Source: CAMBRQ01 sp945870325 (GTDB taxonomy: Bacteria; Bacillota; Clostridia; Lachnospirales; Lachnospiraceae). Taken from it: DNA of 64,000 bases. Of the stretch, positions 55,665 to 63,401 are shown piece by piece (position 1 is the first letter of the stretch; every line of letters begins with the position of its first letter). The position numbers were made by a program, and so were the translations under genes. The DNA is taken from the NCBI RefSeq assembly GCF_050313795.1, contig NZ_JBNPMC010000001.1, positions 248,001 to 312,000 on the forward strand. The letters are read 5' to 3'. The notes below the pieces were generated by a model that saw only the letters and a program-made list of their open reading frames with translations, had not been told where the DNA came from and searched no databases.

Positions 55665-56160
55665 TTATACAATTTTTATACAATTCATAATTACACTTAT
55701 CATCATTTCTTTTTCTTCGGGATTCGATTCTGCAATCATAATAGTAAGTGCCACAAGAGTATGATCATCAATTAATTTTTCTCCATCTTGAAATAACACA
55801 CCATTTTTGTCCAGAAAATACAGAAACATCGTTACTGCAATTCTCTTATTTCCATCAGAAAAACTGTGATTCTTTGTGACAAAATACAATAAATTTGCTG
55901 CCTTTTCCTCCAAAGCGGGATACAAATCTTCTCCCGCAAAACTTTGATAAATTGCCCCGATGCTCCCTTGAAAGAATCATCCTTCTCATTACCAAATAAG
56001 GAACTACTATCTCCAAATTTCATATTATCAATGACTTTTCTACATTCTTCATAAGTTAGAATATACGTTGGCTTATTTCCTTTCGGACGTTCCATATTCT
56101 GATGATCATAGGCATCCAACAATTCCAATGCCTGGTTATATCTTTCCACTACTGTCAGCA
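55665..56160 (-). pseudogene. RhuM/death-on-curing (Fic) protein, C-terminal part, frameshifted
   Basis: The upstream piece (ERYNQALELLDAYDHQN, then YEECRKVIDNMKFG) and the downstream piece with the Fic motif HSFSDGNKRIAV belong to one protein. They are joined in frame only if one base is restored near 55965, where GSIGAIYQSFAGEDL then bridges them. The N-terminus is cut off at about 56155-56165 where IS66 sequence begins. Fic proteins AMPylate targets and act as toxins; this copy is dead. Confidence 0.75.
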
Positions 56161-56850
56161 CTTCCGAAAGCATCACAAAAGAATGCAAAAGGAACCGTTG
56201 CCTATGAAGCATTGAAACGGATCGCCGCAATCTATCATCTGGATAACCAGTTAAAAACGCTATCTGCAGATGAACGAAAAAAATAACAACAGATCAATAT
56301 CAAACCTCTGGTAGAGGCTTTCTTTGCATGGGCAAAAGATATCCAGACAGGAAACCGGCTCTCCAAAGGCAAGACACTGGACGGGATTACATACTGTATT
56401 AATCAGGAAGAAGCCTTAAAAGTATTCCTGAATGACGGAGAAGTGCCTCTTGATAACAATGCAACAGAGAGTTCATTGCGCAGTTTCTGTCTGCATAAGC
56501 ATACCTGGAAACTGATCGACAGTATTGATGGTGCAAAATCCAGTGCTATTATTTACAGTATCACGGAAACAGCCAAGGCAAACAATCTCAATCCATTCCG
56601 TTATCTGGAATACGTCCTGACAATTCTGAAGAATCATCAGGATGATACGGATTACAGCTTTATTCAGGAATTGTTACCATGGTCAGAGAATCTTCCGGAT
56701 ATCTGTCATAGCAAACCAAAACAACAAACGTATAATTCAGGCCGCCAAATGGCGGCTAATAAACAAGGCGGTACTCATAGTTTACCGTATACTAAAAAAC
56801 ACCTATACTATACAAATACAAAAACCTTCCCATTCCCCTTGACGATATAA
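56155..56850 (+). pseudogene. IS66-family transposase (TnpC), 3' fragment with stop codon
   Basis: One frame continues from AYEALKRIAAIYHLDNQL through a TAA at 56284-56286 to KPLVEAFFAWAKD, VPLDNNATESSLRSFCLHKH and the typical C-terminus. PLDNNATE carries the last catalytic Glu of the DDE domain. The first two thirds and the accessory genes are absent. The insertion point truncates the Fic-type gene. Confidence 0.85.
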
Positions 56851-56890
56851 AGAAATTTTTGTATAATTTCTTTACAAAGGAGGTGCTGAT

Positions 56891-57154
56891 ATGCCAACAA
56901 TCCGTTCAAGCGCAGATTTGCGTAACAGTTACAACGAAATTTCTACATTCTGCCATGATTATTCTGAACCTGTTTTTATTACTAAAAATGGGAAAGGTGA
57001 TCTCGCCGTCATGAGTATTGAAGCATACGAACAGCTTGTAGGCCGCTTTGAATTATACGGGCTGATCCATGAAGGTCTTGAAGATGTCGCTGCAGGCAGA
57101 ACACGCCCATTTTCAGAAGCAATGACTGACATAAGGAGCCGCCGCAAACGATGA
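56891..57154 (+). CDS. Phd/YefM-type antitoxin
   Basis: An 87-residue protein with the Phd/YefM N-terminal fold (SSADLRNSYNEIS, then EPVFITKNGKGDLAVMSIEAYE) and a variable C-terminus for toxin binding. AAAGGAGG precedes it. It overlaps the toxin gene by 4 nt. It should bind its own promoter and repress the pair. Confidence 0.88.
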   Translation: MPTIRSSADLRNSYNEISTFCHDYSEPVFITKNGKGDLAVMSIEAYEQLVGRFELYGLIHEGLEDVAAGRTRPFSEAMTDIRSRRKR

Positions 57155-57483
57155 ATTATCATATCCACATTACCCTTACAGCCGAAAAAGATATGGTTCA
57201 TGCAGCGGATTATATCGAATATGTTTTAAAGAACCCGCAGGCCGCAGATCATCTGTTAGATGAAGCAGAACGCCAGATCAACACACTTTCACAATTTCCC
57301 ATGAAACATCCGCTTGTAGATGATAAAATTCTTTCTTCCTGGGGAGTCCGTTTCGTAACGGTAGGAAATCATCTTGCTTTCTATACCATTTCAGAGGAAG
57401 AAAAGCAGGTAAATATTGTACGGTTCTTGTACGCCAAAAGCGACTGGCACTCTATTTTGAAACTTGGTTTTCCATTAATATAG
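57151..57483 (+). CDS. RelE/ParE-type toxin
   Basis: A 110-residue protein with the fold pattern of RelE/ParE toxins (LTAEKDMVHAADYIEYVLK, ending in NIVRFLYAKSDWHSIL). The R-F-L-Y end is typical of this superfamily. Whether it cleaves mRNA or poisons gyrase cannot be told. It is co-translated with the antitoxin and ends at a terminator. Confidence 0.88.
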   Translation: MNYHIHITLTAEKDMVHAADYIEYVLKNPQAADHLLDEAERQINTLSQFPMKHPLVDDKILSSWGVRFVTVGNHLAFYTISEEEKQVNIVRFLYAKSDWHSILKLGFPLI

Positions 57484-57489
57484 GTCACT

Positions 57490-57514
57490 CCCCGCAGGTG
57501 GCGGGGATTTTTTT
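57490..57514 (+). terminator. Terminator of the toxin-antitoxin operon
   Basis: CCCCGC (57490-57495) and GCGGGG (57501-57506) with an AGGTG loop are followed by ATTTTTTT. Confidence 0.85.
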
Positions 57515-57779
57515 ATCTGTTTGCTTTTTTACTTCCCTTCCGTTTTGGAAATTCCAAATGGAAATTTGCCCGTCCGTCCACAACTTCCAAAAGCAGATCT
57601 GCAGTAAAGTTCTTTCCTGTTTTTTGCGAATAGAAATCCGTCACATGAGTACGCCCTTTTTGCAGTAAATCCTTTGCCATTCTCTTATCAATCTGTTTCC
57701 TCATACCGGAAAGATAACGGTTTTCTTTCCAAAGTAGTTGTTCCAGGACAAAATCCAGATACTCTTTTGTTGATGCCAT
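57513..57779 (-). pseudogene. Chimera: TfoX N-terminus fused to topoisomerase III C-terminus
   Basis: The first 15 residues (MASTKEYLDFVLEQL) are the start of TfoX N-terminal domain proteins. From LWKENRYLSG the sequence switches to the zinc-ribbon/C-terminal repeat of TopB-type topoisomerases carried on conjugative elements (FYSQKTGKNFTADLLLEV). Neither parent is complete. The frame is open for 88 residues, so a peptide could be made, but no function is predicted. It is the last member of the WYL-VOC-GyrI-GNAT cassette. Confidence 0.65.
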
Positions 57780-57790
57780 ATTACTTCCTC

Positions 57791-58335
57791 CTACCCGTTG
57801 ATAAGCTTTAGGAACTTCTTATCATTCATCTGCTCATTAGTGACATACTCCCCATCATAAAACAGCGAATACGTCGTGATCGGAGTCGGTGCATTCTGAG
57901 CATCCTCCCTGCTTTCGATCTTCACGACCTTGAATGATATGCCGTTCCTCTCAGCGGTCTCTTCCAGAACCGGCACATACTTTGCATTAAATGGACATTG
58001 ATTCGTATAGTAAAGGACATAACCGTTTTCATCTATATGGGGATGCTTTGCGCATTCTTTGAACACCGGAGCCTCTGCTCCCTTTTCAAACGGCAGATAC
58101 CATAGCTGAATCCCGTTATCAGCCTCATCACAGACTTCAAAGCCCTTATACTTTAAGAACTTCGGATCAGCCAGGAACGGCTTCTTCTTTGCTGCTGCAA
58201 GAATACAAGCCCTTCATCAAATCTGTCCGCAAGCCACGCCTTCTTTGACGATACCTGAACATCTTTATTGTTGGAAATAGCGCAGCAAATATGCTCCTTT
58301 TCGAGATTCTCCTTCGTAACCCTTATATATTCCAT
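57791..58335 (-). pseudogene. GNAT acetyltransferase with YoaP C-terminal domain, internally deleted
   Basis: The N-terminus (MEYIRVTKENLEKEHICCAI through FDEGLVF) and the C-terminus (ILAAAKKKPFLADPKFLKYK, then the complete YoaP-like domain at 57791-58066 with YYTNQCPFNAKYVP) are in different frames joined near 58198. Roughly 90-120 residues containing the acetyl-CoA site are missing. The C-terminal piece has its own ATG but no clear ribosome site. Confidence 0.75.
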
Positions 58336-58339
58336 ACGC

Positions 58340-58972
58340 TTAAGTCCTCCTTATCGGATGCCGTACCACGGTCTTCAATTTCTCCGGTGCAACCTTCCGT
58401 GCATCACTCAGATATATCTCGTGATGCATTCTCTTTTCCGTGATATCCAGTACATATCCCTGCTCTTCCATAAACCTGTGCATCGCATCTACCGTAGCAG
58501 GTTCATCGTCATACGATCCGATATGCATACACTGCACACACAGGCCTTCATCATAGGCAAAAAACTCAACCTTAGAAAAATCCTGTTTTTTCTTAACTGT
58601 AGCTTCTTTGACCGCCCAATCGAAATCTTCCTTGGTAACAAAATCCGGCAGGCGGATGACAGATATCCACTGAAAAGAATCCTTATGCGCATAATCTACG
58701 CCGACCACTCCGTCTTGCCACCAGAATCCCTCTAATGGCGGTACCACATAATCAAAATATCCGTCTATCTGATGATTTCCCTTTTTACTCATCTTGATCG
58801 TAAATGCGATCCCATACAGAAGACCGATAGCCTGCTTATATTCGCCATCTTCATCATTGGGATTCCCGCTACCCCTCGCTGCTATATAATTCATTTTCGG
58901 GACGGTGACAATAGTCGGCGCACCCTTCGGCATATAGAATTCTTTGTATTCCTTCTTATAATCAAACGCCAT
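58340..58972 (-). CDS. GyrI-like small-molecule-binding protein
   Basis: A 210-residue intact protein with the GyrI/Rob-type SHS2 fold (PTIVTVPKMNYIAARGSGNP at the N-terminus; QCMHIGSYDDEPATVDAMHRF near the end). Such proteins bind or hydrolyse small hydrophobic or cyclopropane compounds and give drug tolerance. GGAGGG precedes the start. It is the only intact effector gene left in its cassette and is 5 nt from the broken VOC gene. Confidence 0.85.
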   Translation of the reverse strand: MAFDYKKEYKEFYMPKGAPTIVTVPKMNYIAARGSGNPNDEDGEYKQAIGLLYGIAFTIKMSKKGNHQIDGYFDYVVPPLEGFWWQDGVVGVDYAHKDSFQWISVIRLPDFVTKEDFDWAVKEATVKKKQDFSKVEFFAYDEGLCVQCMHIGSYDDEPATVDAMHRFMEEQGYVLDITEKRMHHEIYLSDARKVAPEKLKTVVRHPIRRT

Positions 58973-58977
58973 ATTCT

Positions 58978-59173
58978 TTATCCCTCCGTCAGATCCTTCT
59001 CTTCATAAGGCTTATTCCAGGAACCCATCTCAATCAGATTCCCCTCCGGATCAGCAAAGGTAAACATTTGATGTGTTTTCTTCTTCCTTGATTTCAAATC
59101 CAAGAACGTCCCTGTAAAAACGGATCATCTTTGCCATATCATCAACAAATAATCCGAAACCATCTAATCTCAT
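58978..59173 (-). pseudogene. VOC-family (glyoxalase-fold) protein, internally deleted
   Basis: The N-terminal 38 or so residues (MRLDGFGLFVDDMAKMIRFY, then VLGFEIKEEENTSN) and the C-terminal end (FTFADPEGNLIEMGSWNKPY) are joined near 59065 with a frame change. About 55-60 residues are missing. The junction ATGTTTACCTTTGC reads sensibly in both frames, suggesting recombination at a short shared sequence. Confidence 0.8.
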
Positions 59174-59177
59174 TATG

Positions 59178-60089
59178 CTAATCCTCCATGTAAATCTGTA
59201 ATGTTTCTTCCGCATTCCTGCGGATAATGTCCCGCGCTTCTCTCGGCTCCAGCACCTCTGCCTTTGCCCCAAATGTCATGAGCCATGTCACAAGGTTTTC
59301 CATATCCGTATAGTCCGCCGAAAAGAGCAGCCTTCCATCATCCGCTTCTGTAAAACAATGCGGCCCGAATTCTTCAACCAGTCGCCACTTCATATCCGGT
59401 GTGAAAAGAGCTTTTACCTTAATCCCGCCCGGAAATATCTTCTCACTTGACAGATCAGGCATCGGTACATCTCTGCATACAAATCCCTGCTCTGCTTCAG
59501 CAGCCCGATCCATACGGTTCAACTTAAATAGCCTGTAATCTTCACGGTCTGAGCACCATCCCCATACATACCAGCTTGACCATTGGAAAACCAGATAATA
59601 CGGTTCTATCGTCCTGTTACTTTCTCCGGTCGGTGCATAATACTTAAACTCCAGAAGATGTCTGTTTTCTATAGCGTCTTGGATCACCTCAATTTTAGGA
59701 GCAAGAGAACCTTTATACCAGGATGACAGATCGATCAGCATGGATTCTTTGCCGCTAATGAATTCAGATGATCCAGCCTGAATCTTTTCCATCAACTGGC
59801 CATAGTATCTGCTGCCGGTCACACTATCCAGACTCCGCAGTCCCGTAAGAATCATCTGCATATCTTTGGAAGTCAGAATCGTCCTGTCCATACGATATCC
59901 GTCCATAATACTGATACCACCACCAGTACCCTGAGTAGTCCTTATAGGAATACCCGCTTTGCAAAGATCTTCAATATCTCGATTTATTGTCCTGCGAGAT
60001 ACCTCAAACCTTTCCGCCAGTTCAGGAGCCGTTGTCTTTTCTTCCTGCAGTAAGATCGACAATATCCCGATAAGCCTATCTATCTTCAT
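59178..60089 (-). CDS. WYL-domain HTH regulator (YafY/DeoR-like)
   Basis: A 303-residue protein with an N-terminal winged helix (TTAPELAERFEVSRRTINRDIE), a WYL domain (ESNRTIEPYYLVFQWSSWYVWGWC) and a WCX C-terminus. It heads the VOC-GyrI-GNAT-TfoX cassette by 4 nt and probably controls it. WYL proteins sense ligands, including nucleic acids. Confidence 0.9.
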   Translation of the reverse strand: MKIDRLIGILSILLQEEKTTAPELAERFEVSRRTINRDIEDLCKAGIPIRTTQGTGGGISIMDGYRMDRTILTSKDMQMILTGLRSLDSVTGSRYYGQLMEKIQAGSSEFISGKESMLIDLSSWYKGSLAPKIEVIQDAIENRHLLEFKYYAPTGESNRTIEPYYLVFQWSSWYVWGWCSDREDYRLFKLNRMDRAAEAEQGFVCRDVPMPDLSSEKIFPGGIKVKALFTPDMKWRLVEEFGPHCFTEADDGRLLFSADYTDMENLVTWLMTFGAKAEVLEPREARDIIRRNAEETLQIYMED

Positions 60090-60176
60090 AATCTCTCACG
60101 CTCCGTTCATATCATAGCAAACTCAACACGACAATAGTATGTCATGTTTATTATAGCAGTTAAAGATATTTTCGCA

Positions 60177-60227
60177 AACAAAAAACAGCCTGCGAACATC
60201 AGGATTCTTCCCAATGCCCGCAGGCTG
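60177..60227 (-). terminator. Minus-strand terminator
   Basis: CAGCCTGCG (60186-60194) pairs with CGCAGGCTG (60219-60227), and the minus strand continues TTTTTTG. It would stop transcripts entering from the right before the WYL gene. It abuts the truncated 5' end of the XRE gene. Confidence 0.6.
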
Positions 60228-60283
60228 ATGGTGCAGTTCTCTACGGATACTGCCTGAATTTTTTTAACCGTAAAAATGCACGA

Positions 60284-60580
60284 ATGGATAAGAAACTCAC
60301 ACAAGCAGAATTAGCTGAAATACTGGATATTTCTTTACCATATCTCAAAGACCTAGAGCGCTTCCGGAACAATCCGAGCTACGATGTCTTCAAAAAAGTA
60401 ATCCACTACTTCAACCTGTCAGCAGATACTGTCATCTATCCAAACGAGAATCTGACCAATACTACATATCAGCAGATTGAGCGTCTGCTTACACGCTGTG
60501 ATGAAGGGCAGCTTCGTGTCATCCTTGCCACCACAGAAGCGTTACTGTCCGAGAGTGAAATGCCTTCAGATTCAGAGTAA
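60284..60580 (+). CDS. XRE-type HTH regulator, probably lacking its first residues
   Basis: A 98-residue protein with LTQAELAEILDISLPYLKDLE as the helix-turn-helix and a short C-terminal region (QQIERLLTRCDEGQLRVI). Intact relatives begin about 12 residues earlier. In-frame sequence before the ATG reads FNRKNARMDKK, which resembles that N-terminus, but no start codon or ribosome site was found. It may be a remnant. Confidence 0.55.
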   Translation: MDKKLTQAELAEILDISLPYLKDLERFRNNPSYDVFKKVIHYFNLSADTVIYPNENLTNTTYQQIERLLTRCDEGQLRVILATTEALLSESEMPSDSE

Positions 60581-60821
60581 CAGATAAAAATTCTGCATTT
60601 TTTGCCATTCCCTTTTGTACGATCTGCGAAATGTCTGCTTCCGGCGATTTCATGTTAATCCCAAAATATGTATTTTTCTTGCTGATGCCAATATAGTTCT
60701 TTGCCCACGCCTAATCGTTTCATTCTCCAACCTCCTTTGCGACCTCCACTATAAGCCCTCGCATAGTCTGAGAGTCAAGAGCATATTCGCAAAAGTTCTG
60801 GCAAGATAATTGCAGACAACA
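60581..60821 (-). other. Gap with a broken minus-strand reading frame
   Basis: An ATG at 60721-60723 (minus) has an excellent AAGGAGG site and opens MKRLGVGKELYWHQQ, but stops after 22 codons. A neighbouring frame continues ISKKNTYFGINMKSPEADIS. It looks like the 5' end of a frameshifted gene. I do not recognise it. Confidence 0.3.
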
Positions 60822-61010
60822 TCAAATTGGGCTGACTGGAAAACATACTTCTGTAACCATCTCATCTTCTGACTGCTCCATCTCAGGTGATATATGGTAT
60901 ATATTAAAATGATTTCCATTCAATTTATAGCGGTTATCTCCAATCCAACGTATGATTTCCTCAATCGCCGTCGGCATAAAGTCAACTACAAATTCCGCAT
61001 CTATTCCCAT
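60822..61010 (-). pseudogene. C-terminal fragment of a GyrI-type effector-binding domain
   Basis: The 62 residues (AIEEIIRWIGDNRYKLNGNH, then DEMVTEVCFPV) match the end of effector domains of MerR or AraC drug sensors, like the C-terminus of the MerR protein at 62.1 kb. The DNA-binding half is absent and a TAA precedes the ATG. It lies 76 nt after the serine hydrolase. Confidence 0.65.
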
Positions 61011-61086
61011 TTAAAGAAACGGATAGCAAAGCCTCCGCAGACAACTAGCAACGCTACGGAATACTCTAAACAACCGTTTTATCAGG

Positions 61087-62058
61087 CTATCTAAATATTG
61101 GTTCTATATATGTTTTGATTAAATCTATCCTATCTCTTGCCTTTGGCACAAAAAGCGCAGAAGATGACACAACTATTTTATCTCTTGTATTCACATAAAT
61201 GATATTTCCTCCATCCCCCATCGCTGCATAACCATCTTCATTTACCCACCATAAATATCCATACGGTAAATCATGTTTCTTCCATCGGCTATGCTCTCTC
61301 GTACTTTCTTCCACCCACTTTTCTGATACAATTCGTTTTCCATTCCATATGCCTTTATTCAAATATAACTGACCGATTTTTGCCATATCCATAGGGGAAA
61401 GTGTAAGTCCCCACCCCGCTGTATGAATCCCTAATGAATCCCGAACCCATCCGCTGGTATCTATAGATTCATTAAATGCCAGTTGATCTTCCTTGCTTTT
61501 GAACATCAAATCTCCTTCTATATGAATTTCTAATGGAGAAAATAAATTTTCATCTGCAAACTCAAATACCGACTGCCCTGTTGCTTTTACTAATATTCCC
61601 GAAAAAATATCCGGACCAATCAGAGGTGCATATCGGAATGTTCCGATCTTCCCCCGGCCCCCTAGCAAGTCTAGAGAGAATTTCACCCAATCCTCACTAG
61701 TGAAATATTTCACATACGGAGCAAAAAAACGATACTTATAAGGTGCTGTCATTGTCAGCATATCCTTGACTGTGATATTTTGGATGGTGTTTTCTCTCTT
61801 CCTTACTATGTATTCAGGGAAAAAATCCAGCACTTTCTGATCAATACTTTGGATATATCCTTTATCTACTGCAATCCCAATCAGTATTGAAATAATACTT
61901 TTTGTTACAGAATAAACATGAACCTGGCTTTCTCTTGTACATCCCTTGAAATATTTTTCATATACCAATTTTCCTTCTTTTAATACCGCCACACCTGTGG
62001 TATTTCCATAATCAGTGTTGATTTTATGTTCAAGATCTCTAATTCTTTTCTGATCCAT
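61087..62058 (-). CDS. Beta-lactamase-like serine hydrolase (class C/EstB family)
   Basis: A 323-residue enzyme with the SxxK nucleophile in VYSVTKSIISILIG, a Tyr motif around FRYAPLIGPDIF and the final GDGGNIIYV. There is no signal peptide, so it is cytoplasmic, unlike secreted beta-lactamases; esterase or D-aminopeptidase-type activity is more likely. It follows the MerR gene by 48 nt and should be under its control. Confidence 0.88.
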   Translation of the reverse strand: MDQKRIRDLEHKINTDYGNTTGVAVLKEGKLVYEKYFKGCTRESQVHVYSVTKSIISILIGIAVDKGYIQSIDQKVLDFFPEYIVRKRENTIQNITVKDMLTMTAPYKYRFFAPYVKYFTSEDWVKFSLDLLGGRGKIGTFRYAPLIGPDIFSGILVKATGQSVFEFADENLFSPLEIHIEGDLMFKSKEDQLAFNESIDTSGWVRDSLGIHTAGWGLTLSPMDMAKIGQLYLNKGIWNGKRIVSEKWVEESTREHSRWKKHDLPYGYLWWVNEDGYAAMGDGGNIIYVNTRDKIVVSSSALFVPKARDRIDLIKTYIEPIFR

Positions 62059-62106
62059 GGTATCTCCTTTACTTTAACCAATTTGTAAACGCATTTATTT
62101 CCCGCT

Positions 62107-62937
62107 TTATTTTTTTAATATCTTTTTTACTGGATAATAGACCTCTGTAATGAGATCGCTCTCCTGCAAAACCTCCGAAGGACTTGTTACATAAACTTCA
62201 TAAAGTGCATTACAATTTTCGTACCCTTCTTTTTCTGCCCATTCAATTTGTTTCGCATAAACAGAAGAGAGCTGCGAGTAGGAACCATGCACAACAGTTT
62301 TCAAACAAAGTCCAGGATAAAAGTCCCTGGTTCCCGTTGCATACTCTTTGATTGGGACAGCAAATTCTGTATCCAACCCTAATGGACTATATTCATCACT
62401 ATGGAACAAAACCATCGGTGGAGCGGATGCTGTCAGGCGCTTTTCCTTCATTTTCTTAAACAGCTCTCCAAAACAATACCCATATTCATCAGGGAAATCC
62501 TGTTCCTGAATCATCTTTCGGATGGACAGAAGATACATCTTTGGCACCTCCACCAGTTCTATACCAATATCTTCCATATATGACATAATTGACTTTCCCT
62601 TTCTTAAGGCGGACATATCAGCATCTATCTGCTCCAACGTACTTCTATACATCATCACTTGCATTGAAATCTCTTTTTTCTTTTTACTAAGAGCCGCATA
62701 TAGTTTGTCATCCATTACCTCCTCTGACTCAAGAATTGCCTTAATCTCTTCCAACGAAAAATGATATGCTTTCAGCCGATTAATGAACAGCATCGTCTCC
62801 AACTGCTTAATAGAATAATACCGATAACCATTTTCCGGATTGATTTCTTCTGGAAGTATCAATCCTATTTCCGCATAATATCGAAGTGTTTTTGTGGATA
62901 CCCGGCATATACTCGAAAATTCTCCAATTGTCAACAT
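62107..62937 (-). CDS. MerR-family regulator with GyrI-like effector domain (BmrR-like)
   Basis: A protein of about 276 residues with a MerR helix-turn-helix (LTIGEFSSICRVSTKTLRYY), a dimerisation coiled coil near residues 75-110, and a C-terminal multidrug-binding domain. GGAGG lies 8 nt before MLTIGE; a 20-residue longer frame is not supported. Its promoter has the 19-bp spacer typical of MerR control, so it is autoregulated. Confidence 0.9.
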   Translation of the reverse strand: MLTIGEFSSICRVSTKTLRYYAEIGLILPEEINPENGYRYYSIKQLETMLFINRLKAYHFSLEEIKAILESEEVMDDKLYAALSKKKKEISMQVMMYRSTLEQIDADMSALRKGKSIMSYMEDIGIELVEVPKMYLLSIRKMIQEQDFPDEYGYCFGELFKKMKEKRLTASAPPMVLFHSDEYSPLGLDTEFAVPIKEYATGTRDFYPGLCLKTVVHGSYSQLSSVYAKQIEWAEKEGYENCNALYEVYVTSPSEVLQESDLITEVYYPVKKILKK

Positions 62938-62960
62938 ATAATAGACCTCCTTCTGGTACC

Positions 62961-62991
62961 AGTATAAACTTTGCCCCAGGGGAAAAGTCAA
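62961..62991 (-). promoter_or_regulatory. MerR-type promoter with 19-bp spacer
   Basis: On the minus strand TTGACT (62986-62991) and TATACT (62961-62966) are 19 bp apart. The spacer holds the dyad TTTCCCCTGGGGCAAA. Overlong spacers with a central dyad are the hallmark of promoters untwisted by MerR proteins. Confidence 0.85.
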
Positions 62992-63072
62992 CGGCACTTT
63001 TCATGCTTATTTTCAAGGTAGTAGCATATTAATCGAATATAAAAACAATTGCAAGTTTTATCGGATTTAACA

Positions 63073-63138
63073 ATCCTGTCAATTCGACACCCCTTTTATC
63101 TATCCTGTCTCCACAACATACCCAATATCTATCCTGTC
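63073..63138. repeat. Three ATCCTGTC boxes at 29-bp intervals
   Basis: ATCCTGTC starts at 63073, 63102 and 63131, exactly 29 bp apart; the last two are extended to TATCTATCCTGTC. They lie in the 400-nt gap between the broken RhuM gene and the MerR promoter, where no gene is seen. Confidence 0.55.
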
Positions 63139-63193
63139 CTCTCAACTCTCCGTCATTTTTTGCAGTAGACCAGTTCCCACAGACTTCCCAAAC

Positions 63194-63243
63194 GCAAAAA
63201 ATCCGGGAATTGAAACTGTCATCCAAACCGTCTCAACTCCCGG
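63194..63243 (-). terminator. Terminator of the RhuM-type gene
   Basis: CCGGGAATTGAAAC (63203-63216) pairs with GTCTCAACTCCCGG (63230-63243, two mismatched or wobble positions). The minus strand continues ATTTTTTG. Confidence 0.7.
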
Positions 63244-63401
63244 AAATCCCTTGTTTCTACACTTTTTCAGTTCTTTATTTCTCAACTCGTGACATCAACA
63301 CGACACTCTCAACATGATTATCGTTGTCCAAACTTATATTTTCACCAATATCTAAAAAATCTCTTTTTAATCTCATCATTTACACAGATACACTTTTGAA
63401 G

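Noticed and set aside
60615..60809. 64-codon plus-strand frame after the XRE gene
   Set aside because: It has no supporting features; the minus strand at this place has a strong ribosome site and is more likely the former coding strand.
63073..63138. A CRISPR array
   Set aside because: The repeated unit is only 8-13 bp, there are three copies and no cas genes; 29 bp is the total period, not a repeat plus spacer.
63029..63226. 65-codon minus-strand frame in the gap before the MerR promoter
   Set aside because: It runs through the 29-bp-spaced repeats and ends in a terminator stem, and shows no domain.
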